A DNA stretch of 64,000 bases, from assembly GCA_033557465.1 (NCBI GenBank), contig CM066043.1:109048278-109112277 (forward strand). Direction: 5' to 3'. Below are positions 63,300-64,000 of the stretch, piece by piece (the stretch's first letter is position 1; the number at the start of each line of letters is the position of its first letter). The notes beneath the pieces are model-generated. The model saw nothing but the letters and a program-made list of their open reading frames with translations, searched no databases and was not told the origin of the DNA. The position numbers were made by a program, and so were the translations under genes. The stretch is from Ichthyophis bannanicus. Lineage: Eukaryota; Chordata; Amphibia; Gymnophiona; Ichthyophiidae.

Positions 63300-64000
63300 C
63301 AGGGTAAGTCCGGCCAGGGGCATCGCAAGCCGAAAGGGCCCAAACCCAGCTCCTCCACAACTCGCACAGGGGTTTTGACGCCATTGGCATAGACTCTCGC
63401 CCTCCGGCAGCGCAGCAGCCAGTGGGGGGATGACTGTCTTCTTTCACCTCTCTGTGGGCTTCCTTCACCTCAGACACCTGGGTTCTCCAAGTCATCCGAG
63501 ACAGCTATTGCCTTTGCCTCGACAGGCTTCCACCTCCCTTCTCCCCGGCAGAGCCTCCTTGACTCCTCGCACACCAGGTGTTCCGCAGCGGGAACTGGTC
63601 TGTCTCCTAACCCAACAGGCAGTCGAGAGGGTCCCTCTGCACCTTTGAGGTCAGGGCTTCTATTCCCAGTACTTCCTCATCCTGAAGATGATTGGGGGGG
63701 GGGGGGATCTGCATCCCATCCTCGACCTCTGAAAGTTAAACAAGTTCTTGGTACGGGAGAAATTCAAGATGTTGTCCCTTGGCGTTCTGCTGCCCTTCCT
63801 CCGGCAGGGTTATGCCCACATCTTAATCCACCCCTTGCACAGGCAGTACCTCCACTTTGGGGTGCAGGGAGAGCACTTCCAGTACAGGTTGCTCCCCTTT
63901 GGTCTTGCGTCCGCCTGACGGGTCTTCACAAAATGCCTCTCCGCAGTCACTGCCTGTCAGGCGTCCGGGCGTACCGGTCTTTCCCTACCTCTTTGACTGG
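63300..64000 (+). pseudogene. DIRS reverse transcriptase of D3, partial and broken
   Basis: Runs to the window edge. Shows YSQYFLILKM with a G-run (63694-63705), LNKFLVREKFKMLSLGVLLP, HILIHPLHRQYLHFGVQG and LLPFGLASA followed by a stop (TGA, 63917-63919). At the catalytic site, 63983-64000 reads PYLFDW, where the other copies have PYLDDW, so the first catalytic Asp is replaced by Phe. Inactive. Confidence 0.78.

Larger units (their letters stand above)
60651..64000 (+). mobile_element. DIRS-like retrotransposon copy D3, runs off the window
   Basis: Left terminus TCCTGCTAGACCAGTCCAGAC (about 60661), leader interrupted by a SINE (60908-61205), gag, and the beginning of RT. The left end equals the reverse complement of the D1 ICR half. 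Truncated by the window edge within RT. Confidence 0.8.

Noticed and set aside
1..64000. CRISPR arrays, operons, ribosome binding sites, riboswitches and plasmid or phage genes
   Set aside because: None seen. LINEs, DIRS elements, SINEs and spliced exons show that this is eukaryotic nuclear DNA.

Overview
This is vertebrate nuclear DNA in which about nine tenths of the sequence is transposable element. Long DIRS-like (tyrosine-recombinase, YR) retrotransposons dominate. They are joined by L2/CR1-type LINEs, one L1, one RTE-BovB LINE, a Penelope-like element, MIR-like tRNA SINEs, hAT-type DNA transposons and one long LTR. The abundance and diversity of DIRS elements, and the number nested in one another, fit an amphibian; a caecilian is my best guess, but this is inference and not proven here.

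Host gene: two exons on the + strand (22206-22372 and 51640-51711) join in frame and encode a Lys/Gln-rich coiled coil that I recognise as the ZWINT (ZW10 interactor, kinetochore) coiled coil. The second exon ends in a stop codon. The 29.3 kb intron between them is almost wholly transposon. Upstream exons are not seen and probably lie left of the window.

Layout, with my own family letters. 1-7044: 3' end of DIRS copy B1, split by DIRS copy A1 (240-6603), which itself holds an antisense L2 piece. 7045-7855: L2 3' end. 7856-21030: DIRS copy D1, split by an antisense L2, which is split by an L1, which is split by the best-preserved DIRS copy, B2 (12120-18151), giving four levels of nesting. 21031-22080: antisense Penelope-like element. 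22206-51711: the ZWINT exons and intron, holding A2 (22898-28016), B3 (28242-37897, inserted in a SINE and containing an LTR and an antisense L2), D2 split by a CR1 that is split by A3 (42350-47059), a hAT-like piece, C1, an L2 and an antisense CR1 piece. 51938-59871: DIRS copy C2, containing a BovB LINE and a palindromic hAT element. 59985-64000: further D-type DIRS sequence, including copy D3, which runs off the window.

How the elements work: each full DIRS copy has gag, then reverse transcriptase-RNase H, then tyrosine recombinase, flanked by inverted terminal repeats. An internal complementary region (ICR) before the right repeat carries the reverse complement of both outer ends. By established DIRS biology this templates a circle that the YR integrates without target-site duplication. 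The junctions seen here agree: a SINE and a CR1 are each split cleanly. No element looks fully intact. B2 is closest, with an open gag and an open YR but one nonsense codon and two apparent frameshifts in RT-RNase H.
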